Shown one piece after another: positions 1-10,852 of a stretch of DNA of 64,000 nucleotides. This DNA comes from Bisporella sp. PMI_857 (taxonomy: Eukaryota; Ascomycota; Leotiomycetes; Helotiales; Helotiaceae). The DNA lies in contig JAJSPD010000040.1 in assembly GCA_021307315.1 (NCBI GenBank), forward strand, positions 1 to 64,000, given 5' to 3'. The notes under the pieces are model-generated. The model was not told where the DNA came from, did no database searches, and was given only the letters and a program-made list of their open reading frames with translations. The stretch's first letter is position 1, and each line of letters begins with the position of its first letter. The translations under genes were made by a program, and so were the position numbers.

Positions 1-96
1 GGACTCATGGAGTAGCTGCTGAGCATTGTGATGCACGGATGCACTGCAAAACGAGGCGAGACCGGCGATGGTCAGGCAAAGGAGACTGCGCAACAT
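1..96 (-). CDS. Secreted protein, N-terminal exon only (cut by window edge)
   Basis: An ATG at 96 opens 32 codons that run off the left edge without a stop. The peptide starts MLRSLLCLTIAGLASFCSA, a textbook secretory signal (short basic n-region, hydrophobic core, small residues at a cleavage site near 19), followed by a polar stretch with two His. Only this much is visible, so the mature protein cannot be named. The rest of the gene lies left of the window. A role outside the cell is inferred from the signal peptide alone. Confidence 0.55.
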   Translation of the reverse strand, partial: MLRSLLCLTIAGLASFCSASVHHNAQQLLHES

Positions 97-1721
97 TGTG
101 GAAAACGGACTGAGGAATATTGGCGAGTGCTGTGAAAAGGCCGCTTTTCCACGCCAGCCTGTGGTCTTGCCATGATTATATGCTTTTTAGCTTCTGGCTA
201 CCCCGCTGGAGTCCGCATCATCAACTGGAAATGAGGTCAAGTTCGCTAGAATTGAACCGGAATGAGATCCAAGACAAGCTTGTTATCCCACTCTGGGGTC
301 CTCCAAGCATCATCGGGATGAGGAGTGTTGGGGTGTTTTCGTCAAGTATGCCGAGGCCATGACCGGGCAACTTGCCTGAAAAGAAGTTGTCGCCCGCCGC
401 CTCCACAGTAGTTTAACGATGCGAAATCAAAGGTGGCTGGCACCACAGGTTAGACCGACCGGTCAATGACAATCTCTTGCTGTAAGCTACTCCAAATGCA
501 GTGCCCATATGCAGGTACATTTCGGCCCGTTTCCCATTTAACACAAGCATTTATTATCGAAGCCTTTAGAGTACAATTATTGACCGTTTGTTTGTTTGTG
601 AAAACGGGAGTCACGAGACCAACAGATTAACTTTAAAAAATGGGGCACCAGGCTCACTTACATAATATGCTTAGTCAGTTTGGGTAGTAAGACAGATCTT
701 CCAACCTCCAACTTCCCTTGGTAAAGACAGACTCTACTTCATGATTCAGTTGGGATGGCAGCACCGCACGATGTCCTTGTCAATAACAGACCCAGTTCCG
801 CGGTACAATATAGAAGAACTCCACCACCGCTAACTCTGTCCAATCGTCTCGCAAATGTGTTAAAAACGGCTAGGAGACTCCGCATTTGCAAGCCACATCA
901 ATGATCTACTGATCAATTTCCACGTACCAGGGATAGCACTTGCGTCTTTTACAGGGTTAGATATTCGTTCAACAAACAACTTTGAGTCAAGCATCCGTAA
1001 ATCTTGAACCCTGGAATACTTGGTACCATACCGCCTCGTGTTCCGAAGTCGTAACGGCGGCTGCATGTGCTATGCTTGTTGAAGGTGTTCGAAACAATCG
1101 TCAACTGCATTAGATTTCAATAACGAAAGTCCTGACGACTTAGTTGCATTGAATCTCCAAGCACCCCGGCGGCTCACTACCGAAGATATCCTAAGCCACC
1201 AAACTCGCCTATCAAAGTGGCAAGCGCCACACTACAAGCCCATAAGAGAATAAGGATTCGCCACCCGTAAGCCATGATAACGGTATTCTAGGCTTGACCG
1301 CAAAGCGCCTCCACGATGCTCAATCGGTAGCAAGGAATCTGTGAGATCATCCATTAAATAAATCCGTGGAAGGAACGTATCAGTGCACCAATATGGCCTA
1401 TAGTGCAGCTAATCATCTTGTTGAAATATGGGCTAATTCCTACTGAAGCAGCTATTGAGTAGGACTCACGCCACAAAGATATTCTATCCTGTAAGTATAT
1501 CGTGATATAATTTCGAAGTCGCGTAATCTTATACCTACCAAATCTCAATATTCATTCGCTATTTAAAAAAAGAAAACTCAGAAGTACAACTAATAGTCAT
1601 ATTTCAATAGCCTAAGGTAAATTTACTATTATCCTTTATCCTGCTTACAACTAATCTGTGTCTTCATTGTTTGTTTCGTTTAGCAATCACTCTAGCATTT
1701 ACCAAGGTCAGGCAGTCGCTT
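97..1721. other. Intergenic region, no firm gene
   Basis: This holds the promoter of the left-edge secreted gene and the 3' flank of the kinesin gene. Two small minus-strand open frames occur: one at 1177-1275 has a signal-peptide-like start, and one at 860-1066 has 68 codons. They might be exons of one small gene, but splice phases do not give a convincing model (see findings). The part from about 1550 to 1700 is A/T-rich and fits a 3' UTR of the kinesin gene. Confidence 0.5.
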
Positions 1722-4040
1722 TCATTGCTTGCTGTTCTTGTCCTCTTCTTTCTTCTTTGGAGCTGGAGTCGGGGTAACACTTCGCGGTTGAATGGGACGA
1801 TATAGAGATCTGGTGGCTTGACCTGGTTGCCTTGCCGGTCTGGGTGGGACAGTGGGCTTTCCTATTGGTCTTACTGGGGTCTCTGGTTCCAATCCTAGAG
1901 TTCTGAGTTTGGCATTTTGGGCTACCTTTGCAAAGCTCAAAGTATTGCGAGTCTCTTCTCTGTCTTTGGTCAGTGGACTTACCATTACAAACATCAGGGT
2001 TCTACATCCTTCACCGAGTGATGGCTGGAGTAGCTTCGTTAGCGTTGATTCACGGAATGGAACTTGAGTGGCTTTGGGGTTTGCCATGGCATCAAGCACA
2101 TTTCGTAGCACAAGCAGTGATTTGTTGATTTTAGTGCCTTCGGCCTGGCTCTCCTTATCAAGAGAATTGTCGGCCGGCTTTTCGGAGCCAGCAAGATCTA
2201 TCAGATTCAGAGTACCGCAGGTCTCAGTTATCTTGCCGCTGCTCACATCGACTCGTTCTCCTTCGATTTTTAAGGACAAAATCGAGTGCGATCGCGAGCT
2301 TTGTGCGTTTTTATCAGTAGCCCGGGTATGTCGAGACTTGGCAGCTTGCAGAAGCATTTCCCGTACTTTGGCTTCGTGGAAGTCACCATAAAGTGTTGTC
2401 AACTCTACTTCATTGCTCTCGGCTTTGTAGATGTTCTCGTCCTTACCGTTGCGCCGCTCTGTGGCATACTTTACTGGGATATCTTGAATGGGACCCTTTT
2501 CATTTCTGAGAAGATCATAGACGTGGTCCATGTATATCTCGATGAACCTACCTTTAACTGTGAATGTCCAACTATCTTTGGTTTCCGAGATGGCACTGGA
2601 GATCATTCGCACAGCCCTTGGTATGATGCCCTCATCAACGGTTCCAGAAGCAGCGATTTTGTTGTCTTCGTTCCAAGGATATGTCATTGTATGGGTCTTC
2701 CCTGATCCGGTTTGCCCGTACGCGAAGATGCAGACGTTTCTGCCGTTGATCGCCGATCTGACTAGTTGACTTACTTCACTGAAGATCTGGTCGTTAGACT
2801 CGTTCTTGTCGAAGATTCGTTCCATCTGAAAAGAATCCACTTCCGACGATTGACGCTTAGATATAGATAGTAGCTGCAGATGTCCACTGTCTGGGCCTAC
2901 ATCCAGTTTGAAATTTTCTAACTCCGTGTGTGCTGCCTTAAGCTGTGGTCGGATCCGGCACATCACTCGCAGGTTCCCTTTGAGATCTTGGATTTCATCG
3001 AAGTTTTTGCGAGCATTGTCCTGTGCATAGAAAAGATCCTGTTGCATTTTGGCAAGTCTTTCTCCATCCTCGAGTCTTTGCTTTTTCCCAAGAGCTACCG
3101 TCTCATCATACGTGGTTTGCAGCACGTTGAGCTCGTCAGTTCGCGCTGTTTCAGCCGACTTTGCAAATGCGGCTTGCTTCCTAGCATTCTCTGCCTCTTT
3201 TATTGCTTGTTCAGTCTGTCGTTTCGAGGCACTAGCGTCTTTCTGAGCCTTACTCACCCTTGCTTCAGCATCTTGAACGTTTCTCAGTGCGTCTTGAGCA
3301 GCATTTTCGGCCTGTTGTTTAACAGCTTGAGTTTTATCTTGAGCTTGTCTTATTTTAGCTTCAGCGCTTTGCACTTCTTTCATCGCGTCTCGGGCAACCC
3401 GGTCGGCCTCTTTTACCCTGGCTTCAGCTTCCTCAACTTTCCCCAAAGCCTCTTCGACTCTGTTTTGAGCTTCCTGAATGTCCTGTTCGAGATTTCGGAT
3501 CTTCGCTTTTTGCTTTACAAATATTTTGTAGTTGAATTCCATATCTGCCAGGCGGTGTTCGAGGTCTGACATTAAGTCATCATCAGTTTCGAGCCATGAT
3601 ATACGTTTTTCGAGATTGGACATTGAGTCTGAGTCAATAGTGGCTGTGGCTTTCGGCCCTTTTGTTAGTTTCGTGGCATTGACGATACGCTCTATCATTT
3701 GTTGAACTATCTCATGGCGGTTCGGTTCATCGCTATCCATCTCACAGGCAGCAATGACCTTTCGGAGTTCGGCCTTTGTTGCCATCAGCTCGGCCTCTGT
3801 TGATTCTAGGTCATCCTCTGCCAGCACAATCTCGTACTCTAGGTTGTGTAAAGTGCTGTTGATAAGCTCTTGAGTCTCGGTTGAAAAGCATGGGATGGCC
3901 TTACCCAAATCTCCTAGTTCTTTTATTTGCCCTTCTTGTAGGGTTCGAATCATTTCCATGACCGCTGCGCAACGGTTCTCGATCTTGTCATGTCTCTCTT
4001 TAGAGGCGACTGCCATTGCCTTGTGCTTTAGGGAAAGCAT
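1722..4040 (-). CDS. Kinesin-14 (KAR3/KlpA/Ncd type), C-terminal minus-end motor
   Basis: Single-exon gene for a 772-residue protein. Residues 1-170 are a helical tail, about 170-350 is a long heptad-rich coiled coil (repeated AEARV/KEAENA-like Ala-Glu-Lys segments), and 355-735 is the motor. The neck-motor junction reads LKGNLRVMCRIRP, the class-14 signature. The P-loop GQTGSGKT lies at 442-449, switch I is SSRSHS and switch II is LIDLAGSE. A C-terminal motor following a coiled coil defines kinesin-14, which moves towards microtubule minus ends and acts in spindle assembly and nuclear positioning. The tail after the motor is Pro/Lys-rich. The tail is shorter and less basic than in some KlpA proteins. 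Upstream, a GTGAGT...AACAG pair at 4058-4121 suggests a 5' UTR intron, and no in-frame ATG is seen in the preceding exon. Confidence 0.95.
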   Translation of the reverse strand: MLSLKHKAMAVASKERHDKIENRCAAVMEMIRTLQEGQIKELGDLGKAIPCFSTETQELINSTLHNLEYEIVLAEDDLESTEAELMATKAELRKVIAACEMDSDEPNRHEIVQQMIERIVNATKLTKGPKATATIDSDSMSNLEKRISWLETDDDLMSDLEHRLADMEFNYKIFVKQKAKIRNLEQDIQEAQNRVEEALGKVEEAEARVKEADRVARDAMKEVQSAEAKIRQAQDKTQAVKQQAENAAQDALRNVQDAEARVSKAQKDASASKRQTEQAIKEAENARKQAAFAKSAETARTDELNVLQTTYDETVALGKKQRLEDGERLAKMQQDLFYAQDNARKNFDEIQDLKGNLRVMCRIRPQLKAAHTELENFKLDVGPDSGHLQLLSISKRQSSEVDSFQMERIFDKNESNDQIFSEVSQLVRSAINGRNVCIFAYGQTGSGKTHTMTYPWNEDNKIAASGTVDEGIIPRAVRMISSAISETKDSWTFTVKGRFIEIYMDHVYDLLRNEKGPIQDIPVKYATERRNGKDENIYKAESNEVELTTLYGDFHEAKVREMLLQAAKSRHTRATDKNAQSSRSHSILSLKIEGERVDVSSGKITETCGTLNLIDLAGSEKPADNSLDKESQAEGTKINKSLLVLRNVLDAMANPKATQVPFRESTLTKLLQPSLGEGCRTLMFVMVSPLTKDREETRNTLSFAKVAQNAKLRTLGLEPETPVRPIGKPTVPPRPARQPGQATRSLYRPIQPRSVTPTPAPKKKEEDKNSKQ

Positions 4041-4845
4041 GACTCTTTATTTGGAGGCTGTTTTGATTAACATTGAAAGAAACAGTTTGACTTTAGTGTT
4101 TGGCTTACAGACAATACTCACAGATTTAAATGGTGATTAAGAATCTCACTCTGGAGACTTGGATATATGTCCCTTGAACATTGATCTTATACTCGTAATT
4201 TCTTGTTCTATGGAAGATTGGCTCACTTTAGTCAGTTCTTACCAGGACTCAAATTCCAACCAAACAATCACCTCTTGTCTTTATATTCATGAAAAGAAGA
4301 CAATGGCACTAGTATTTCTTTCAAAACTGATGCCTGTTGAGCCTCGAGCTCTACCCATTTATATGTGTTTATCACTCGTTGTTCGCATTCCCATAGAACA
4401 AAGAACTCTTTTTGTTAATCTTTTTTTCAGTGTAGCTAATTGACTCATTCATGAAAACGACTATGTCAGTCAAGTACATATATATAAAAAGGCTGCTAGA
4501 ACAAATACTGGTATCGACAAGTCTCTTTTAGTCGCATTTTCTGAAAGTTCTTTGTAGCACACATAACTGACAGTTCCATCCTTACCACAACCCCTGACTA
4601 GTTCTTGATGATTTCGATCATGGGGAACAAAGAGCGCAGCTAATAACTGCCTTGCGCCCGATTATTTCATATGTAAAATAAGACTTTGCAGATGATGTTT
4701 CAATAATATCCAATCCATAGTGTTCATACCTTGGACCGTAGAGCCTTTACTTGCAGGCGAAAACCACATTTGAATTATTTGATGCAGTCTACGTATTAGT
4801 TTCCATTAATGGCAAGGCAAAACCGGAGCATCTGAGTTTACACAT
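4041..4845. other. Kinesin promoter / lactonohydrolase 3' flank
   Basis: Upstream region of the kinesin gene and downstream region of the lactonohydrolase gene. It contains the likely 5' UTR intron of the kinesin gene (4058-4121) and a TATATATAAAAA stretch near 4481 reading on the plus strand, with no plus-strand gene following it. No coding region is supported. Confidence 0.5.
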
Positions 4846-6498
4846 CTACTCTATGTAATCGGCACCAGAAGCCGCCAGAGTGGCATAGTACAGATTAGTC
4901 TCTGCAGCAATAACCATTCTTCCGTTCCCAGCAAATCTAAAGTTCGCCGATGTCTCACCCAAATAGATCTTTCCAATCAGCTTTCCAGAAGGATTCCATA
5001 CTTGCACCCCATCACCACAGCCTGAGTATACGTTTCCATTGCTGTCACAGTGAACACCTGATAGGTTATCTAATTAGTCCATATTGAAAATCGTGAAGAG
5101 ATTAGAGGAGCTTGCCATCAGGAAGTCTAGAATTTACAAAGGCGAACAGCTTGCGGTTCTCCCACGTGCCGTCTTCTTTAACATCCCATCGGTATCTAAA
5201 ATTATATGAATATAAGAAGCAATATCTTCAGCGAATAGAATGAAGACTAACATGCTAGAAGGATATGTGAGGTTATAGCCTCTGTACCCCTGGCCAGCAC
5301 CCGTATCAGTGACATAAGCATAGTCTGCGCCAGGAGAAAATGTAATTCCTAGAAATATTAGCTACACTTTACTGATGATGACCTTACTTTCGAATCTATA
5401 AGTTAACCTACCATTGGGCTCATAGAGACCATCTGCCACCACGGTAACAGCGCCAGTCCTGTCGTTAAATCGATACACCTGATTTGGGAGGCCTGGACTC
5501 GGTCGGAAATCTTGTAGATAACCATATGTTGGATCAGTAAAATAAATATCTTGATTCCGAGGGTTGACAGCCACATCATTGACTGAATTGAATTGTCTAC
5601 CATAGTAATTATTCAGAAGAACTATTCCCCTTTAGTATAAATATCGGTCAAAAGGATACCAGTAGCCTACTAGTTGTATTGTATGGTTCCTTGGGATTCA
5701 TCACAACAAGTGCAGATGGAATATCTGCACCTTGTCCCTCAGCCATGTATAATATCTGGCCTTTGTAGTTTGTTGCACCTAAGGGTACGTCAACTACAGC
5801 TTCACCGAAATTTCCAGATTCATAACTCATCTACCATTTGGATTGATCACTTGGGGATTTGAGCCAACAGTTGTGACCTTTACCTGACCACTGGCATTGC
5901 GCTGATTTGCAACAGCACTCGCTTCTGAAAGAGAAATCTTCAAGATTATTGATGATTTATTCAATCCTGTGCCAGCTGCTTTGGCTCCAGCATTCTGTGC
6001 AATGAACACCTCGTCTGTTTGGGGATACCTACAATATGTATAAATAATTGGGTATGCCATTAGAGAAGGGCCAAATCTACTAACCACACCACAGCTTCAT
6101 GAAATAGAGGATCTGTTCCGGCGTTGGCAAGCAATGTCAATGTTGGACTCTCGCCAATGAGAGAGAGGAATTCGTCATCGTAAACATGGAACGGCTTGTC
6201 AAAGAGAGATGACTTGTTTGTTCCTGTTGGGATGAAAATCTGCTCTCTTTATTAGCTACGCTTCTGTTGGATATGGGGACCAAGCTGAGAAGTATCATTA
6301 TCCTACATTTGTTCCATTGAACTGGCTGGGGGGAGGAACCGTCACGAGCACATTATCTGCCTTCTGGTTAATTCGTTGGGCTTGGGATGGAAGCTCGATC
6401 CAGGAAAGATCTCTCTCGTTAAGGAGCGAAGGGGTAGAGTATGCCAGAACACCAATGCTTGGAGCAAGCATACATGTAGCAAGGCTTAGAGTATGCAT
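4846..6498 (-). CDS. Secreted lactonohydrolase, SMP-30/gluconolactonase-like beta-propeller
   Basis: Eight exons: 6307-6498, 6085-6239, 5835-6028, 5671-5778, 5412-5621, 5252-5348, 5116-5195 and 4846-5057. All phases agree and give 415 residues. The start at 6498 was chosen because it opens a signal peptide (MHTLSLATCMLAPSIGVLAYS); an in-frame start 99 bases upstream would bury it. Family marks are FNSVNDVAVNP followed by YFTDPTYGY, GLYEPNGITFSPGADYAYVTDTG and CDSNGNVYSGCGDGVQVW, typical of the SMP-30/gluconolactonase/LRE fold that binds a divalent metal and opens sugar lactones. Fungal lactonohydrolases of about 400 residues match in size. The intron at 5058-5115 has a GC donor. The next gene upstream on this strand is a sugar-acid-type dehydrogenase. 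The exact substrate is not visible. Confidence 0.88.
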
Positions 6499-7040
6499 CT
6501 TATTTGGACAAGATAATTGAGAGCTAAATGAAGCCAAAGATCCAAATAAACCCTCTGAAAAGCTAAGGTTACCCTGTGAGAAGGAGGTATGCAACATTAA
6601 ATGAATGCTCCGACGGAAGCTCCCAAACTATATTATAACCGGTAATCTTTTGTTGAACAGGTGCCGGGCAAACTTCGATGCGAAGCGCATATCCGAAATT
6701 GCCACGCAAGGCACACAAGTATTGATACTGACCCCACAATCCAAAAGCAAACCTGAAGGTTCATAAAAGGCAAAAGTGGGTGGTGAGCCAAGCCGGTGAC
6801 ATCAGGGATAACAACATCCACTGCTGTAGAGTAAAAACTCGCCCTTAGGCTATGCTCTAAATCCCTGTCGGTGTACCAAGTACTGACTCGCACTTCGAGG
6901 ACAATTGCATGACATTTTATGTGCCCAAATAAAACTCTTACATGCATAAACTGATTCGACGGAGACTGAGAAATAAAGACTTGAAATGAAAGGTTCAAGT
7001 AAGGTAAAGCAATTACAATTTTGAGCATCCAAGCACGATA
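6499..7040. other. Intergenic region
   Basis: Upstream region of the lactonohydrolase gene and 3' flank of the DenD-like gene, both transcribed leftward. Small overlapping open frames are present, none with recognisable features. Nothing else is seen. Confidence 0.5.
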
Positions 7041-8069
7041 TTAATTAAATGTCAACGAATCGATGTACTCCTTCACAAGATCCTCGGGTTTTGTATCCCG
7101 GAGTAACCCAAGCCTGTCCGGCGTGCTTGGGTCAAAATCTTGTGGCCAGCTTCTCAAAATTCTCTCAATCTCGGGGACAGTTTCCTCCTTCAGCAGCTTC
7201 AACTTGTCCTCTCCCCCATACTTCGCCAAACCATCCATTAGAGCTTGAGTTGAAGCTGATACACCAGGGAAGTTGATGTGTCGAATGTGCTTTGGTAATG
7301 CATCGCTTGCCAAATTTAGGACTCTGACCAAGTTTTCGATTACGCCACTGGGAGAGCAGATATACGATTTAAAAGCTCTGTCTTTGAGAGGGATGACACA
7401 GACTTCCCCCTTCATTGGCTCACGAATCATACCTGAGAGGAAGGAGGAAGCGGCGTTGCTAGGAGCCCCAGGTCGAACCACTAGAGTTGGGAAGCGCACG
7501 ATGAAGGCATCAATGAAGCCTTTTCGATGCATATCGTTGATGATTACTTCGGTGGCTAGCTTGTGCGATCCATATGTGCCCTCTGGCGTGGGAGTGACGC
7601 TGTCAGTGACGACTGGTGGTAATGGCGCTCCATATACAGCTTGCGAGCTTGAGTAGATGACTCGGACTCCAAGGTTTGTCTGTCGGAGGGTAAGAAGGAG
7701 TCCATGAACACTCTCAATATTGACCTTCCAGGAAAGATCAAAGTTAGCCTCGGAGCCTGCCGACATGATTCCATGGAAGATATAAATGGCGTGAAGTGGT
7801 TGCGCTGCATCAAGTAATGTCTTGACGAAAGTAGAGTCACATATATCGCCCTTTAAGCATACGGCGTTTTCTGGGGCTTTTACCCCCTTAGGAATAATCG
7901 GTTCGACGATGTCTGTCATGATAACTCGATAGCCATCATTAAGAAGCCTTTTGGAGAGCATGGGACCAACTGGAGTCTAGTTAATGATGTGTCGGAATCA
8001 GTGGATAACTCCAGAAAACTTACTCAGTCCACCAGCTCCTGTGACGATGATATTCTTTGGAGTAGACAT
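7041..8069 (-). CDS. NAD-dependent epimerase/dehydratase, DenD-like (extended SDR)
   Basis: Two exons, 8024-8069 and 7041-7969, joined across a 54-nt intron, give 324 residues. Splicing at the second of two nearby AGs restores the nucleotide-binding loop: VTGAGGLIGPML (GxxGxxG, residues about 9-18). An earlier TAG acceptor would break the frame. Further marks are the Asp after the second strand (MTDIVEP, NAD preference), the active-site segment IYSSSQAVYG and the catalytic YGSHK (YxxxK). The C-terminal arrangement, including RPGAPSNAASSFLSG, resembles D-erythronate dehydrogenase (DenD) and related sugar-acid dehydrogenases. It is expected to be cytosolic and to oxidise a sugar or sugar acid. 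The substrate is an inference. It could also be a general NDP-sugar epimerase relative. Confidence 0.88.
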
Positions 8070-9251
8070 TATAAGAATCTGTGCTGTTGTTGCATAAATC
8101 TGGAGTGAAGAGCTCAGTCAAATATATACTTTGCACCTTCACACGCAACTGTTTTGTTTGTGGAGAAGTGGGGTGTGGAGCATGGTATATAGCATAGCAT
8201 AGTGGGGTAGTTCTGTCATAATGTGTTCGACTCGAGACCGCAATCCCGCTCGGAACGGCACCGCCTCGAGCACATTCAGCCCCGAATCGAGTGATGCATT
8301 TATAATAAAGAACCAATCAGCAAATTGCCATGCAATCGAGTCGGGGTAAAGGGCATGATTACTCCAACAGCAATTGCCTCTAAGAATTGACAACAGGGTA
8401 TCCGTGCAATGACGATTTCGGATGGTGCAGCAAAATTGACTCAAGACAGTGTTATCCTCAATCCTGTTGAGGATATTCATATCAAAACTCCGTTCGATAT
8501 GTACTTACAGGCGTCAATGACAACAAGACTCGCTTCCCGTAGCCACATATAGGCAAACATTCAAATGGACCTGTCAGGAAGAAACTAAATAACAAAATAC
8601 ACGTAAGAGCATTTCAAAAGAAAAGGCCAGTTTGGGGCAAGACAGCTTGAATTCCGACGATATAAAGAAGCCAGAACTTAGCTAGAAAATGCATTGCAGT
8701 AGATATCTACGATTCGAAACCAGTCTCTATCTCAGTAGTGTCAACAACCTCACATAAATATTCTTCTATACAATATAGCTTCGGGAAAGACATCTTCATC
8801 TCTTCGAATACAATGATTCATCACAGGTGGTCACACTGCGAACACTCGTATTCTATCATGTAGTGGTAATGCCATGGGTGGGAGGATTGCTAAAAGAACA
8901 AGTTACTTGGTCATTATTCTTCTGACCAGCGCTGCGTGTCAGCTATGTGTCAATTGAGCAAACGGAATGGAAGAATATCAATGATCACAGACCACCTTAT
9001 TCGACCAACTTTGAACGAAAGATCAAGAGCACTTGGCACAACAGCCATATTTCAAAAACATGTGGCACCCAGGAACAATGACACTACTTCACTCTGCCTA
9101 AGCTCACAAGACACTTCGCATGATTTACTATGACATCCAGACCACATCCGGTCTTCTGGTCTGTATGATTAACATGATTTTCACTGCAATGAAACTCCTT
9201 TTGATTCCGTACGAGACTCCAAACTCCAAGACTCCAAGGTCCCATTGGATC
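8070..9251. other. Intergenic region
   Basis: Promoter side of the DenD-like gene and 3' side of RPF2. Only short, unconvincing open frames are present (for example on the minus strand near 8139-8480, with no domain features). No repeats of note. Confidence 0.5.
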
Positions 9252-10354
9252 TCATACTTTCTTTGTCTTCTTTTTCGTAGCAGGCTCATCCTCACTAATA
9301 ACATCCTCCATTCCATCTTCAGAGTCCTCAATGTCTCTGCTTCTCTTTAGCCCTTTCATCTTCCTCGTTTGTAACTCCTTCAAGTCTTGCTTTCCGATAT
9401 GAATTCTTCCAAGCTTATCGCCCATGATGTCGGTCGAGATGTTCTTCTTTGGTCTCTCAGCAGTAGTTTTCGCTTGCTTCAGTGCTTCCTTCATCATGCT
9501 TTCATCCGCTTCCTTGACCCGGCCGACCCGAAAGTCCATTCGAGGACCCATCTCCTCCACTTCAACTCTTGGTAACCGTTGTCCACTCCTCTTTGTCCGA
9601 ATCAAATACACTCGTAGATGAATCTTTGGTTTGCTTTCCTCCCCATCCACTGTATCTCTTGCATTAATTGACACAATATATTGTAAACCTTCCACATCAA
9701 CTTTGTCGGCCGGCTCGCCTTTGAAAAAGTCCGTGAAGAAGCTCTTCGCCAAAGTATACTCATTAGATATTGGACTCTCAAATGGCGTGCCTGCAAAAAC
9801 TAGCATTGGCTTCAATCCAACTGCACACTTCTTGTTCTTGAATTGAGCAAGGGTTCTGAAGCTTTCCGGGTCAAGATAGAGCTCTAGCATATCGAGAACC
9901 TTGTGCCCAAACATTCGCACACAAGTGAGACAATGAGGCCGCTTCTTGCTGGTGCTCCCGAATAGGACTATGGACGCATCATTTTTCTCGGAAAAGAATT
10001 CGAGAGAGGAGGGATCTTCGAATGGATGAACTATCAAGAGCCTAATTAGAGCTTGTATTGGGCAAAAGGATATCTCCAGAACAATCTGCTATACCTTCAT
10101 TCTTCTTAGTAAACTTCTTTGCCAGAGGTATGCGCAATTGATAGAGATCTGTGAGAGCGTCTTGAGTGATCTGCGAGCAGGAAGTGCCGCGCAAGAAAAG
10201 AGCATGCTTTGGGTTCTCGATGGCTTTCGGTGCTCTCTTGTCGAGAGCCCGCTTGCTACGGGCATTGCGGGGTTTTCTATTGAAGTGTGTTAGCCTTCGC
10301 AGCGGACTATGCTAAATTAGAGGCAGGCAGAGCTTATTACATCTGACGTAGCAT
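9252..10354 (-). CDS. RPF2: Ribosome production factor 2 (Brix domain)
   Basis: Three exons: a 14-nt first exon (10341-10354), then 10095-10276 and 9252-10030. The product is 324 residues. The N-terminus MLRQIKPRNARSKRAL, then KHALFLRGTSCS and the exon junction NEVHPFEDPSSLEFFSEKND, are diagnostic of Rpf2. The last acceptor was chosen (GATAG) because it restores HPFED in phase; the preceding TTAG would shift frame. The Brix fold follows (SKKRPHCLTCVRMF, then FESPISNEYTLAKSFFTDFFKG), and a Lys-rich nuclear tail ends in KKKTKKV. Rpf2 works with Rrs1 in the nucleolus to load 5S RNA with uL5 and uL18 onto pre-60S particles. It lies head to head with PMP4, with about 0.5 kb between the starts. Confidence 0.95.
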
Positions 10355-10852
10355 TGTGGGCACCAATTTCGGGCAGAAGTCGTGGAGAGGGACAGGATTC
10401 TTGTCACAGCGCAGTAGATTTGGACCAAGATTGATTTTTTTGATTTTTTTTTCCCCAAGTAACGATTAACTGATTCCACGATAAGATAAGCTCCAAAGCT
10501 TGGCAGAATACCAGCCACAGTAAATGAAATCCACCAGCCACATAGCGAGTCATTCATCACATGCAATTCCAGGTCTGCATCCTTGTCTTGGCATCTGTGG
10601 GGGAAACCTCCAGGCTCTCAAAGGTGCCATCACGTCTACAGTAGTTTGCTTGTGAAATTGAGCCGAAACTCATTCTTTGAACTGCATCCAACAACACGCG
10701 CCCCGACATCATACTAAATACTCTTTTGGCTCAGTCATATCGTGCGTTCGATACACACCCATGAACATATCACGGTAGCAATAATCTCTCCAGTTTGTGC
10801 TTTTGCACCCTCCAGTTCTTCGACTTCGTTGCCGAGGCTTGTTTCCGGCAAA
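10355..10852. promoter_or_regulatory. Shared divergent promoter region of RPF2 and PMP4
   Basis: 498 bases between the start codons of two divergently transcribed genes, so it must contain both promoters. A poly-T run interrupted by single bases lies near 10434-10453. No clear TATA or CCAAT pair could be assigned to either gene. Confidence 0.5.

Noticed and set aside
2286..2705. 139-codon plus-strand frame, and other plus-strand frames up to 213 codons within 1.8-4.1 kb
   Set aside because: They are antisense shadows of the kinesin gene; the minus-strand frame carries complete motor motifs.
4476..4492. TATATATAAAAA stretch reading as a plus-strand TATA box
   Set aside because: No plus-strand gene follows; both neighbouring genes are on the minus strand, and A/T-rich sequence of this sort is common between genes.
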